Both the position numbers and the translations under genes were made by a program. From Symbiodinium sp. CCMP2592 (taxonomy: Eukaryota > Sar > Dinophyceae > Suessiales > Symbiodiniaceae): a DNA stretch of 64,000 nt. The notes under the pieces were generated by a model. It had not been told where the DNA came from, did no database searches, and saw nothing but the letters and a program-made list of their open reading frames with translations. The first letter of the stretch is position 1, and the number at the start of each line of letters is the position of its first letter. This document shows, in pieces, positions 10,383 through 22,523 of the stretch. Location of the stretch: the NCBI GenBank assembly GCA_905221615.1, contig CAJNDT010000131.1, positions 203,501 through 267,500 on the forward strand, in the 5' to 3' direction.

Positions 10383-10709
10383 CTAAATGGATCTCTGAGC
10401 AGTCGGCCTCTCCAGAAACTTTGGCCTAACTCTCTGGCAGCCGTGGAGGGCTTCCTGAAACGATGCTTGCATAAGATTTAGCAGAGTATCATGCTGCTGA
10501 AGATGCAGGTTCGTATCATAGAAACATTGGTACCCCAATTGACGAAAAAGATTGAACTTTTCTTGTATGGCGGTTCTTAGATGCCTCCTTGGAAAGTCAG
10601 AGAGGATTAAACCCTGGACTCCAACCCCCACTGCCACCTTCCAGTGGGAGGCGGTTGCACATGCACTGGCCACTGCATTGAAGGACTCCACCGTAGGCCT
10701 GAACCGCAC
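10383..10709 (-). pseudogene. Pentatricopeptide-repeat (PPR)-like fragment
   Basis: A minus-strand frame open for about 108 codons to a TAG at 10383 begins with a segment matching a PPR helix pair: RPTVESFNAVASACATASHW followed by KVAV. The family pattern is roughly P-x3-[ST]-[FY]-N-x-[LIV]-[IA]-S-A-C-x6-W-x2-A. Only one motif is visible. The frame starts at GTG rather than ATG and the rest is not repeat-like. It is therefore either a single exon of a PPR gene, with introns I could not place, or a gene fragment. PPR proteins bind organellar RNA and are numerous in plants and in dinoflagellates. Function here cannot be claimed. Confidence 0.45.
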
Positions 10710-12039
10710 ACTAGCACCGCTTGATTAACTAGTTCTGCAAGGCAAGTACCCGAAACCTCCGCAAGGATCCCGTGCAATTTGAGGTACATTCCTTATTTCA
10801 CTCAGAGATAACATATCCGCTTGTAGACCCCAAGCAGGGATCGGGGGTCGAAGTACAAGGTTTTAGGGCTGTGCATGCTGTATATACCCTAAAGCCCCTA
10901 ATCTACAGACCCCGAACAATAGGATCGTAATTTATGAAAACCCAGAGGACCCAAAAATGACATATCCCTGCTTCAGCAAGAACCACCAAAATCCCAACCC
11001 CTACATTCTGGCTCCCCCTACATTCTGGCTCACTCAACCCAAAGGGACCGTGACACAAATCAAACAGGGTTGAGAGACACAAAAGTCCAGGACCCTAAAC
11101 CCAAAAGCCTGAACATACAGCCCAAACCCAAAGACCCAACACACACTGCATCCGAAATCACGAAGCTTACGCCTTACGCCCTAAGCGATGCTACCTACTA
11201 CGAGTAGTACAGCGCCCGTTTCTGCTCCAGCCTGGGTCCAGCACCAAGCATTCCCTGGGGTCGGACAAGCTCTACAAATTGGGCTTTACAGGTGTTGATC
11301 TGGGGTTGTGTGGGGTCTCTTCAGGGATTTCATGCATTTGTCGTAGCTTCTGGGGCTCCGTCAGTTTAGATTCAGGCCTCAGCGTTTCAGGCTCAGATGT
11401 GGTGAGCTTGTAGAATTTTATGCCCTGAACCCCAAGAACAGGAGCTCAAAAGAGTTCGAAGGTTCCACGGTTCAACACGTGAAAAAAACCCAGATCCCTA
11501 AAGAACCGAAACTTCAAGCCTCGACAGAAAACTCCCCCACCCCCACCACCACCAAGTCACCAAGTCCAAGGGGCATCCAGGAAGCCCAAAGCCGACTGCC
11601 AGGCCTTTGAAGGCCGGAGGGCTCCTTTAAAAGCTCCTTTGAGGCGTTGCTTGAAGGTTCATGTATAGTAAACGCTCCTGTAAGCGATCTAGAGGGTTTC
11701 TAGAAGGTGAAAAGATCCAAGGACTGTGGGAATCTGGCTTGGGGTTTTGGGGCTTAGGCTCATTTTTTATCAGTCGGCTCTTTCTCGATCTCGTGTTTGT
11801 TTCTAGTGCTGTCACTCTTTGCTTCTGCTTTGACAAGCTGTACCTCATTTCTAATACAACCAACATAACTATGGTCAGTCCAATTACAACACGTGTTCTT
11901 TCGATTCTTGCTATCGATTACTGTGACTGTTCATACTGCCATTACGACGACGACAACTCTGCTACTTTCACATACAATCCGCCGAGGCCAAAGGCCTCTG
12001 GCGTCTTGATGGTTAATACTAACCAACCCTCTACCTAAT
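10710..12039. other. Non-coding stretch
   Basis: Decayed CCCTAAA-like patches (10850-10930, 11090-11120) and no supported gene. Confidence 0.5.
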
Positions 12040-13400
12040 CCTTCTCCCTCCAGCCCAAACGCAAACTTCCACCCGTTTTTAGCGACTGTTTTCGACCCCC
12101 TTGCCCGGCTTCCGTCCTTTTTTGCTGCCGAATTTGCCTCCCCCCCTCCTGCCCCCCCCTCCCGGGCCCCCCCTTCCTGCCCCCCTGCCCCGCCCTTGCC
12201 CCCTCTTTTTTGCCCCCCTGCCCGCCCCCCCACCCCCCCCTCCCCCCTCCCTTTCTCTTCTCCCCCTCCGGCCCGTCCTCCCCTCTGCCCTCCTCGCTCG
12301 TTTTCCTTTTTTGGTTCCCCACCCTTCCGTCTTGTCCTGCCCTCGCGTGTTTTTTCGATTGCCTGCTCGTTTTCTTTCACCTTTTCTTCTCTTTCGGCCT
12401 GCCCCCGGCTCCACTGTCTTTTCTTCTTATGTTTCGTTTTTGGCTTCTTCCTGCTTCCTCGTTGAAGCTCTCGTTTTGCTGTTTTGTTGCCCCTCGCCCC
12501 CCCCCCAGCCCTCCTCCCTCCCCGCCCCCCCGGCCCCTTTTCCCACCCTTCCGTCTTGTCTGCACTTCTTTTGGCTTGTTTTCCTTCCTTCCCCCCCTCC
12601 CCCTCTTGCTGGCCCCCCCTTCCTCCTCCGGCCGGCCAGTCCACCCTTCCGTGTTGTCCTGCCCTCGCGTGTTTTTTCGACCTTTTCTCCTCTTTCGGCC
12701 TGCCCCCCACCGAGCCGGCTCCACTGCCTTTTCTTCTTATGTTTCGTTTGCGTGCTTTGGCTCTCCTGCTTCGTCTTTGAAGCTCCGTCGTTTTGCTGTT
12801 TTGTTGCCCCTCGCCCCCGCCCCCCCTCAGCCCCTCTTCCCTCCCCCTCCCGGGCCCCCCCCGTCTTGTCCTGCCCCCCCCCTTCCTCCCCCCCCCTTGC
12901 TGGCCCCCCCTTCCTCCTCCGGCCCCCCCTTCCTCCTCCTGCTTCCCCTCGCTTTTTTGTTTTATCCTGCTCGTTTTCTTTCCTCTTTTCTTCTCTTCCG
13001 GCCTGCCGCCCCCCGGGCCGGCTCCACTGCCTTTTCTTCTTATGTTTCGTTCGCGTGCTTTGGCTGTTTCGGCCTGCCCCACCGGGCCGGCTCCGCTGCC
13101 TTTTCTTCTTATGTTTCGTTCGCGTCTCGTTGAAGCTCTCGTTTTGCTGTGTTGTTGCCCCTCGCCCCCCCCCCCACCCCTCCTCCCTCCCCGCCCCCCC
13201 GGCCCCTTTTCCCACCCTTCCGTCTTGTTTGCACTTCTTTTGGCTTGTGTTCCTTCCTTCCCCCCTTCCCCCTCTTGCTGGCCCCCCCTTCCTCCTCCGG
13301 CCGGCCAGTCCACCCTTCCGTGTTGTCCTGCCCTCGCGTGTTTTTCAACCTTTTCTCCTCTTTCCGCCTGCCCCCCACCGAGCCGGCTCCAAGGCACGTC
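12040..13400. repeat. Polypyrimidine tandem array, ~305-350 bp period
   Basis: The plus strand is overwhelmingly C and T. Anchor blocks recur: CTTTTCTTCTTATGTTTCGTT near 12416, 12728, 13031 and 13099; TTTTGCTGT..TGTTGCCCCTCGC near 12474, 12790 and 13142; TTGTCCTGCCCTCGCGTG near 12333, 12653 and 13323. The unit is about 305-350 bp with an internal 68-bp duplication near 13031-13099. Runs of 7-11 C are common. Both strands have reading frames of more than 480 codons across it, explained by the skewed composition. The minus frame is Gly/Arg/Lys/Glu-rich and repetitive and is not accepted as a gene. Confidence 0.9.
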
Positions 13401-16220
13401 GTCGGCCAGACCACACGACTCGTCGACTTATCATGCATCACCAGGACCAAGCACTGGCATTGCTTCTGTATCTCATTCCTGCAACCCTTCTGCGCACTTG
13501 GGTTTTGCTGCATGTGTTTGCTCTACACTTGCCACACTTCTCCAAGTAGCCCTGACCCTGCAACTAAATTACACCTGCTTTAAGAGGCCCTTCGCAGTTT
13601 GGCCCCTGCTCTGCGCCCCTGCTGGCCCTACTGCAGCCGGCGGCCGAGGCGGGCTGCGTAGCATTAGAATTACAACCATCCTCACTATACTTGACAGCGT
13701 GCGCTTTCGACACTTGTAGCTGTTTCCCCAAAAAGAATGAAACGAAATGCAAGCTTCAGAAAAAAGAATACCCGTTTAAGGGACCCGTAATATTTAGGGT
13801 CCCTGAGGTTCAATATCAGGGTCCCTGTTTTCTGAGATCCTTGAATCTGTCAAGACACCTGGCCAGCAGCGCAGAGGCCGATCGTAGCGTTCATCAAGGG
13901 GGCATCGGGCCTGCTGCACTTGGAGGGTCTGGGCTTTCGGGTGCAGTAACGATAGCACATGCACTGAAAGGCTTGATTCGAGCACTTCCAAACACGGCTC
14001 AGGATAAGCACTGGGGTTTGACACCAGAATATGGTGTACAGTTTCACGGTCAGCAGGCATGAGGAAACAACAGTGTAAGCGTTACTGCTGGTGCTAGTGC
14101 CAGTGCCAGTGCCAGTGCTCAGTGTCAGCGTTCGTCGTCGTCGCCGTCGTACGAGAAGCAGTAGTAGGCCGGACAATACGATGAGCCTCCCGGTTAGATC
14201 TGGCAACGTGACTCTAACAACGGACCCACTAGTTTACATCTTCAGACTGTTTTATACAAGACTGAAGACAAGGACCTTTGGATGTATGCTCAAACACGCA
14301 TAACTGTCACCACAGTCGCCTTAGCGTCACCTCCCGCAGCTGTGAGAAAAGGCGAAGACCTGACAAGTCTTTTCCATGATTGCGATCAATACCATGGGGT
14401 CCGTGATTGAAATGTTGCTACAGAGGCTGGCAACGACGGCGAAAAAACGAACAGGAGGACGAGAATGAGAACACTGTAGACGACGGTGAGAACAAGGTAC
14501 AAAATGGCAAGGGCACGCGACGGCACCCACTGATGACCGTCATGAATCTCTGTCTCCAACGACTACTGTGATGGATAAATACCTCAACGGCTTCTTTCAC
14601 GATCGTGGCTACAATGCTCCACATGACGCATGCTGAATTTCGTGGTTCTGTCTTTATGAGACCAAAACAATGACTGTGACGGCTAGGACATAAGACCATC
14701 ATACCCGCTTGTGCGCTGTGACTGCTACCACGACTAAGAACAGTGTCTGCCACTTGTTACTAAACCTTGCTCGTGCTTGTCCTTCCTCCTCTTCTTAGCT
14801 CTCTTGGGGATGGTGAACCAAGAGACGGCTGTGAACTGGGACTCTTAGCGCCTTGGGCTTAAAGTTTTCGGCCAAACAGCGTGTACAAACACACAAAACC
14901 AAACCCAATACCAACCGAACGAAACTCTCCTCAAAGCCAGACACCAGAAAAAGAAATTCTAAATTTCTGTTAAAGAAACTCCATTTCTGAACGCCCTCAA
15001 CATGAACCACTCCTCAACACCCAACTCTAGTTTCGTGAATATCCATCTACACTGCAATCTACCACAAACCCTCTTCTAGTTTCCAAGGCCACCATACTAA
15101 AACCCTGCACCACCCCTCCCAAACTTCTGACTACCCCCTCTTACTCTTGATGCCCTTAGTGTAACCCAGGCCTGGCCTCTCGGCCAGGCTGGGTGGAAGG
15201 AGGCCAGGACCGCGGTGACCAAAGGCCTAAGGCTCGGCGGCTTAAGCCCTCGAAAAGCTTAGACTACAGGGCTCAGGGTTTGGCATTGAGGACTTTAGAA
15301 GACGGCCCTGCAACTTTCATAAGGAGCCCTAGAGGAATTCCTGAGGGCCCTACGTTATGCACAACACTTCGCAGGATATGAAGTAGGCGTTCAAAAGGCT
15401 TCGATGAGGGCATTAAAGAGATTCCCAGAAAGGTGCTCATTATGGCTCAGCTCGGGGTTTCGCGAGGATTGTATAAAGGTTTTGTACAGGCGTGCTGCCG
15501 GGGTTCTATGATGCTTTCTCTGTTTTAAATCCGGGCCTCTGTAACGGTTTTATGGGGCTTCAAACGTTTTGGATTTGGGGTTTAGAGTTTAGGAGTCTGT
15601 CCACCTCAAACGCTAAACTCTCGAAAGAATATAGTGAATCAACAAACGCTGGAAGTCCCCAGAGATGGAAAAACGATGTCAGACGAGGTTCGACTGCTAA
15701 AACAGCTTTTGGGAGATATTAAGGAAATTTATGTCGGTTCCAAAAGGAGTTAGGCTGGAATGCGTAGTGCGAAGGTCTCAGGAGCTGCCGTGAAGCTTGG
15801 GGCTCAGAAGGATGAAAGAGGGGCCTTTGTTAAAAGGCCGCTCTGCAATGTTCTAAGTTGTAGTACAGGAGCTTCAGTAGCTGGAATAGGGCTGCGGGGT
15901 TGCCTTATGGAACAAGTATGTAAGGACTCTCAGGTATACTATTACTCATCATTCAGGCCACCCGTAAACTCCAAATGCCAAAACCCTACGAAGAAGATAA
16001 CCATCAAGCACCGTGGACAAGAAATCCCTACATGAATCCTAAACACTAGACCCCAAAGCCGCCCCCCAAAAGCCCTCCAAAACCCTGAAACCCTAGGATA
16101 CCCCGAGAAAAAACCGAGTCGCGCCGTGGGTCTCAGCTGCCCTCGCTGCAGCTCCGCCAGGAAGGCGCTGGCCCGGGCCCAGTCCCCGAAAAGCGCCAAG
16201 GAGGACATCCTGGAGAAGTG
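13401..16220. other. Non-coding stretch
   Basis: No supported gene. Contains a duplicated AGGGTCCCTG word (about 13796 and 13816), a short interrupted trinucleotide/hexanucleotide run (about 14080-14165) and a hairpin at 15165-15192. Confidence 0.5.
15165..15192. other. GC-rich hairpin
   Basis: CCCAGGCCTGGCC pairs with GGCCAGGCTGGG across a TCTC loop, with one bulged base: an 8-bp inner stem plus a 4-bp outer stem. Confidence 0.5.
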
Positions 16221-16327
16221 AGTTTAGGGTTTAGTAGGCTTTAGACGGCTTATTAGGGTTTAGGGTATAGACGGTTCAGGGTTTAGGGTTTAGGGTTTAG
16301 GGTTTAGGGTATAGGGTATAGGGTTAG
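16221..16327 (+). repeat. Interstitial telomere-like (TTTAGGG)n array, degenerate
   Basis: Five TTTAGGG units in a row in the middle, flanked by TATAGGG, TTTAGACGG and similar decayed units. Confidence 0.85.
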
Positions 16328-16710
16328 AGGCGCTTACCAGAGTTTTACTGGGCTTCGTTTATGAGCGGCTCTGCCTGCGGGATCGATATGAGACTATTTG
16401 TGTTTAGGGGCTTAGGAGCTTCCAAGTTTGGGGTTTAGGTTGCTTTGGATCGGGAACGGTTTTCTGTAGGGCTGAGGGCTTGGAAATTGAAGAACTGACT
16501 TGTAAGGGCTTCTGCAAAGAAACGGTTGTTTTGTCAGGTTTGCAGCTCCTGCGTAAGGCTCTGGGGCGTCGGGAAGGTGTCGAACGGGGTTGTTTACATG
16601 TGTGAAAGGATTGTACGAGGCTTCCATGGCAGCTTTAAGCTGTTTGAGAGTTTGTTCGGTTCGGGCCTTAGAGGGATGCTTGCTACCATTTTCCTAATTT
16701 TCAACTAATA

Positions 16711-16986
16711 CAGCAGCCATTACCACCACCACTACAACTACCACGATCACCGCCGCCACCAGTACTACTACTACCACGACAACGACCACCACCACTACCG
16801 CCACCACCACCACCACCACCACCGCCTCTACCACTCCAACTGCAACTGCCACTGCCACTGCCACTACGACTACCACTACCACTACCACTATCACGACGAT
16901 TACGGCTACGACTACGACGACGACTGCTACTACTGCTACTACTGCTACTACTGCTAAAACTGCTACTACTACTACTACTACTACTG

Positions 16987-17029
<43 letters not shown>

Positions 17030-17062
17030 GACTACGACTACTACTACTATTCCTGACACTAT
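16711..17062. repeat. Interrupted (ACN)n trinucleotide array
   Basis: About 350 bp of ACC, ACT, ACG, ACA, GCC and GCT units in constant phase, becoming nearly pure ACT toward 17030. The second base of the unit is almost always C. Confidence 0.93.
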
Positions 17063-17499
17063 TACGACGAAGACTACGACGACAGATGGACGAAATCACC
17101 CGCACAGGCATACTTCGAACGATTGAGGCATCAACCCCCGCACCCCTGATTTGAAGTTGGCAGCTAGGATTACTTGAGCGGTTCAAGATCCCGGCTACGC
17201 ATTTCACACCCAACGCAAAAAAGGTGCTGCGGGAAACCACCAAAAAGCCGTTCTGAAAAGTGGTGCAAGGTTTTTGTCCACCCACTGTACCACAACTACT
17301 AGTCATATTATTACTAACATGAGCCTGGGGGCTTCTATACTATAACCATACATATATAGCAGAGCCCGAAGAATAGTCTTACGAACTACTCAGCTGCCCC
17401 TGTACGAATCTAGCAAAGGGGCGCAGCGCCAGCAAAGGCTGCATCGGGTCGCAGCTGTCTTCGGCAGCCTTCCTCAACTTACCGCGAGCGATAGCACTA

Positions 17500-17507
17500 G
17501 CAGCTCT

Positions 17508-17545
<38 letters not shown>

Positions 17546-17584
17546 TAGCAGTGGCAGTAGCAACAATAACAATAACAACAACAG
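17500..17584. repeat. (CAG)n microsatellite with AGT/AAC tail
   Basis: About 12 CAG units, then AGTAGCAGTGGCAGTAGC and AACAAT units. Confidence 0.93.
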
Positions 17585-19660
17585 TCGGATGCACAGTCCA
17601 GGTATGAGGCTTGATTGGGACTCCCAGATCCCAAACTCAAAACCCTAGATCCGACACCTCAAAAACCCCCAGCTGTAGTGTCTCCACCGGGCGACTGCAT
17701 AGAGCAGAAGGGCAGACTGCCACCTGCTTGGGAGCTCTGACTTTCAGGCTTCGCATGTTTTGGAAGAGGCTTATCGAATCGGGCTTCATGAGGGGGTTTA
17801 TATGGGATTTCCCTACCCGTAGTTTTGCTTGCGTGCTTTTTGGGGGCCCTATCTAAGGTTGCACGCTCGTTTGATGAGGCGCGGGGCAGAGGCTTGAGAC
17901 GTGGAGCCGAATATAGCAGCGTGAATACTCAGACCAGGGTTGCCTGGGGCTCTTTGCTATAAACACATCGGAGACTACAGCATCTAGCTTAGCTTGATTA
18001 TCACATCATCGGTACAAGCGTTAACATCAGAAGCACACGAAAAAGGTGTGCGCAGCTTGCGAAAGCTGCTGATGACTTTTGCCTCTTCTTACTGTCATTG
18101 TTCTCACTCTCAGCATTGCTTGTGTCACTGTTGTTGCTCCTGGTCAACAGGACTACCATCATTGTTGCTATGATTCCTACCTTCACTAACACACTTCACA
18201 TTGCCTCTGCCACACCATCACTGCGGAACCATGCTGCTGAGGTTGAACGGTGTTGTTAGCTGTGACAAACCCAAAAGGAACTGGCATTGCTTCTACCACT
18301 GGTCTACCACTAACGAACCTCGAAACGCCTGATGTCCACGCCCCACGTTAACCCGAAACCGTAAACTCAGGAGCCCCAAATGCCCTCGAGCCCCGAGCCC
18401 GGTGCTCTAAAATCCCGACATCCTTTCGAACCTTAGAACCTTGAAACGTTGTAGAACTCTCACAGAAGCCCTTGAATAGGCCAAGTCAAACGCTTCAAAA
18501 GCCTGTCAAAGCTTCCAAAAAGCGTTCAAGCTCAGCCTTGGCCTTGTAACCTTGTAAGACAACTTTGGATTATATCTGCTCCAATCATTCAAGCCTCCAT
18601 ACGAAGCTCTATGAAAACTCTAGAACACCTGAGTCAACAAGGGCCCCGAAAAACATCAAGCCTAGTTCGCCAGGCTTCTATGTTCAACCCCTATAAACAC
18701 AACATTATGAAACTGGTACAAAAAGCCATTATGTTTTCACTCCTTCATGACCCCTCATCTCAAACATAACTGAAGAAAGCGGAGAACGGTATTGTGAAAA
18801 ATTCTGTTGAAACCTTTACACAAACTAGAAAGCCCTGTAAACCCCTACAAACCTACATTGCAAACCCTTGAAAACCTTGAAGATCAAAGAAGCGCAGTTC
18901 GCACATCCCCGGCCTTGAGGCGCGCGCAGTGGCTGCGGCGGCGGCGGTGTAGACGAAGAGGTTCGGCGAACGGCCTGCAAGCCGCACAGAGGGCTCGGAT
19001 GGGAATGATGCAGCAAGTTGTGGGCGTAAGTTGCGAGTCAAAGGCTCACATGGCTCCATACATTCTTTGAAAGCTTAGCACAGTAAGAGCTGCCAAGCTG
19101 AAGCAACCCTGTGTCGCCACAGTGACTCTGACTCTGACACTCTGACACTTGCTGCGAGAGGCCATTCCCTTTCGAAACATTATCTCCAAACGCCGCCTAC
19201 ATGAATCCAATGATCCGAAATCGCTCCTGGTCGTTAACATCAGCCTTACAATACAATTACCTCACGTGAACCACGAACCATGAGCAAGAAGACACGACAC
19301 AATTGATGACTCTTGTGGTTTACAATCGAATGTGAAAGCGCAGTTTTTGGATTCCATATAACAGGTTGAAAACGGCTTCACGAGGGTTCGGGTATGGACT
19401 AAGGTTTTTATGTTTTGGGATCAGGACTGAAGATCGGTTTCGGGGTTGCTCTGAGAGTAAATCCTCCTGTAACCCAACCTTTTACTCGTGATGTCATCAT
19501 CTTCGTCATGATCATCATTACTTCTATCAGCAGTCACACCACCTCCACCAACACCACCTGCGTCATCATCACCACCGCTTGGCTTACATACGGACGCGTG
19601 CACCCACCTCAGATGGCGGCGGGAGGGCCTCGAACTCCAAGTACTGTAAATGCCATAATG
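17585..19660. other. Non-coding stretch
   Basis: No supported gene. Decayed CCCTAAA-like sequence is frequent (18340-18480), and short trinucleotide runs occur near 18940 and 19540. Confidence 0.5.
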
Positions 19661-19664
19661 TTGA

Positions 19665-19880
19665 CCTAGGATTAATAATCCCCCTACGATTAAAGGCGGC
19701 CTGCGGGCGGCTCCGGCCCCAATCTGTACTACTTTAAAGGCAGCACCCAAATAAGGATCGTTTTTTGCAGAAAACCCCCCACGATTAAAGGCAACACCGT
19801 CTGGGGATCTATAATTTCAAAGTGCTTCGAAGACTACTTTTAAAGGGGGCAAGACTACATTTAAAGGGCGTCTTGTCCTC
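19665..19880 (+). repeat. Short degenerate TTAAAGG-containing repeats
   Basis: CCCCC(T)ACGATTAAAGGC occurs at about 19680 and 19775, and ACTAC(T)TTTAAAGG at about 19729, 19830 and 19853. Spacing is irregular. Confidence 0.45.
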
Positions 19881-19898
19881 TTTCAAGCGGTTCTTCCA

Positions 19899-19972
19899 AG
19901 GGCTACTGCTACTGCTACTGCTACTGCCACTGCTACTACTGCTGCTACAACGACCACTACTACTAGCACCAC
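19899..19972. repeat. Interrupted (CTG/CTA)n array
   Basis: CTACTG hexamers followed by ACT/GCT/ACG units. Confidence 0.85.
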
Positions 19973-20050
19973 TGTTTACTGCAATTTGGCTTCACGGGAT
20001 TATTTGGGGGTCTGTGATCCTGTGGGGGGCCTGCGACCTTGACAACCTTG

Positions 20051-20076
20051 AGGGGGGGGGAGGCGGGGGGGGGGGT
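20051..20076 (+). other. G-run, candidate G-quadruplex
   Basis: Two runs of 9 and 11 G are separated by AGGC. A C-rich tract follows on the same strand at about 20131-20200, so the two could also pair or form separate G4 and i-motif structures. Confidence 0.6.
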
Positions 20077-20200
20077 TTATTAATCAGGGGTCAACATTAC
20101 CTGAAACTTTAAATCTTCTGACCATTTCACCCCCCACCCCAAACTTTCTGAAGCTAAGAAGCCATGTGAAAAGGAACCCACCCCCGCCCCCCTCCCTTCG

Positions 20201-22247
20201 CACCCCGCGCACCCTGCGTGTCAGCGAAGATAAACAGCGCCTGCTGCCACCTCTGGCAAGCAAGACCCTTTTTTGCTGAAACTGGATCTCTTCCAGCGTC
20301 CTGTAAAATGAAAACCTTACAACATTTACGGCCTGTTGTAAGGACTCCCGGGTACGATGAGAACGATCTTTGTACCTATCATCATGACTAGCGTTGTCAT
20401 CACGGTCATGACCGTTTCTTCTGGTTGCTCGCGTTCTGTTCCATCATAAACTTGAGTCCATGAGGTGTCAGGGCTTGAGGCATCTACTCACAGATTCCAA
20501 AGCCTGTTAATTGAGGAAGATACCATAAAACATATTCGGGATCCCACAATTTCACAAGTTTAAAGCATATGGCTCGATAACGGCACCAACAAACAATCAT
20601 GAGGTGTATTGCTTAATTACCTGATTTGGGAGTCTCTGGGCATGCGCAGCTGCGAGTTCGGGTCGTCGGTTGGGTGCGGGCTGTTCTAAACAAGGCCTCC
20701 TTTCGAGGAGCCATCTTTACATTGAACATTAAAAGGACCCGTCAGAGTCCATAATGTTCGGATCCCAAGCGGCAACCCTACAATGGGGCGCCTGCGAGTT
20801 CATCAGAAGCTTACATCAAAGACGACCGCGGAACTCAACTCCTCGAGTCCTAAAACCCTTGAGACTGGGAGGCTCGGGAGTGGATTTCGGACCACGGGAT
20901 GCTTGGACTGGTCTGCGGGGGGCACGTCCCAGGGAAGGAACGGGGGGTCAGGGGGTTGTGGCATTCGGCAGGGCTGGGCTGAAGCCGGTCGTGAAACACA
21001 TCAGTTCTCTTCATCTTCGTCTTAAAGCGTTTAGGGTTTAGTGCATCTGGGGGCTTAAGGGAGTTTAGGCTTTCTGATTTTGGGGGTTTGGGACCAGGGG
21101 CTTTACAGCGATTCCCGAACAATTCCCGAACCCTCCCTTTCCCACCTGGTGGCCTTACCGCATGCGCTGACCTTAGATAACATAGGGTCTTGACTGTTAG
21201 CAGCAGTGTTGGGGCATTTGCTCGTCTAAGTTCTGTAAGGGAGCGCAATTCCCGTCGTTTCAACCTCCACATTGGGGTTTAAGTGCTGGGGATGGGAAGT
21301 TGGACCTTGATGAAGGAAAGCTGGGAAGCAAAAGCAGAACGGGAATAAAGAAGATTATGACCCCAGGAATAACAGTGGTGAGACTGGTACTAACAATAGT
21401 GAGACAGTACCGGCAAAACTTGTAAAGATAACAAACACTGTTACTGTAATCGTCATACTTGCGATGCGGTTACGAAGACTCATTTGAAATAGAAAGCCCT
21501 GTTGTGCCGACAAGACGGTACGGTTTACTACCTTACAATCCATGTACGTGTAGCTACCGAAACTCCTCTGCATGTCGGGCTCGGGTCTAAGGGTACAGGG
21601 TTTAGGGTCGGGGTTGCTGGTACCTAAACCCTAAACCCTAGCTCTCATAAGTTTCCGGCTTGGAGTTGAGAACCTCAAAACGCAACGACCCTTCGAGATA
21701 CTCGGCTGACTCAAACGCAAGTGTCGACTTCTGCAGTTTAGCAAGGCTTTGTTGATTTCGTTTTGGAGATTCAGATGCAGCGGAGTTAGTAAGCCTTAGT
21801 TGCGGCTGAGAGATGGCAGAACCCCTCATCCTTCATCCCTCAAACCCCTAAACCCGAAACCCCGAACCCGACCCGAAACGCCCGAAACGCCTGAACCGTA
21901 AGCCCTCGAAAAGGGACATGTCAAGTTAGGCCCGGGTCTGAGGCCTAGAAGTAGCGAAGGGCTTCGGGTTTCGGGCTGGGTTAAAAGTAGAGCCCTGCTC
22001 CCTGTCGCCTTAGCTGTAGCCATGCCTATGAAATCCCACGACCCTTTAGGTAACCTCTGCAAAGCCTAGTCTCGGACTTAGGCTCACAGGGCCACGCCCT
22101 GTAATTGATGCTCGAAACCCGAAAGCCTAAAACCCAGATCCTCATCCGTCACATTGCAAGCTTCAAACCTGGAATCCCGAACCCTCCGCCCTATAAAATT
22201 CCTGGAGCCTACCCTGGACAAACCAAGAGAACAAGATTAGGAGTAGG
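20201..22247. other. Non-coding stretch upstream of the retrotransposon 3' end
   Basis: No supported gene. Includes a small head-to-head telomere-like element (about 21596-21638) and a decayed TTTAGGG patch (21020-21080). The final bases (22234-22247) already show the AGGAGTAGG pattern of the microsatellite into which the LINE inserted. Confidence 0.5.
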
Positions 22248-22261
22248 TACGACTAGGAGTA
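22248..22261. repeat. Left target-site duplication of the LINE
   Basis: TACGACTAGGAGTA, identical to 33033-33046. Confidence 0.85.
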
Positions 22262-22277
22262 CTTCACTTCACTTCAA
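22262..22277 (-). repeat. 3' terminal (GAAGT)n tail of the LINE
   Basis: In the element's sense it reads TTGAAGTGAAGTGAAG and abuts the target-site duplication. Because the adjacent A fits both, the boundary is uncertain by one base. Confidence 0.75.
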
Positions 22278-22523
22278 CACGCTGCAGAAGACGAGTCCGC
22301 ATTGCGATAATGGCATGCATATTGCATGGCAGCCTTGCTGCATGACGAGTTGTTCGCCACCCATCCTACCAGTCCTGGCCACACTGTAAGCAGAGCAACA
22401 AAACACTGAGTGAAGAATATAGCTAATGAATTATTCCCAGTGAGGCCACGACTGAACCTAGCCGCCCCGCGGGGCCTTTGAGCACTAGGCCGGAACTGGT
22501 TTCTCAGAGGCCCGCTCACAAAA

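Noticed and set aside
11931..13549. Reading frames of more than 480 codons on both strands
   Set aside because: They arise from the polypyrimidine tandem array; the translations are Pro/Leu/Cys or Gly/Arg/Lys repeats with no domain.
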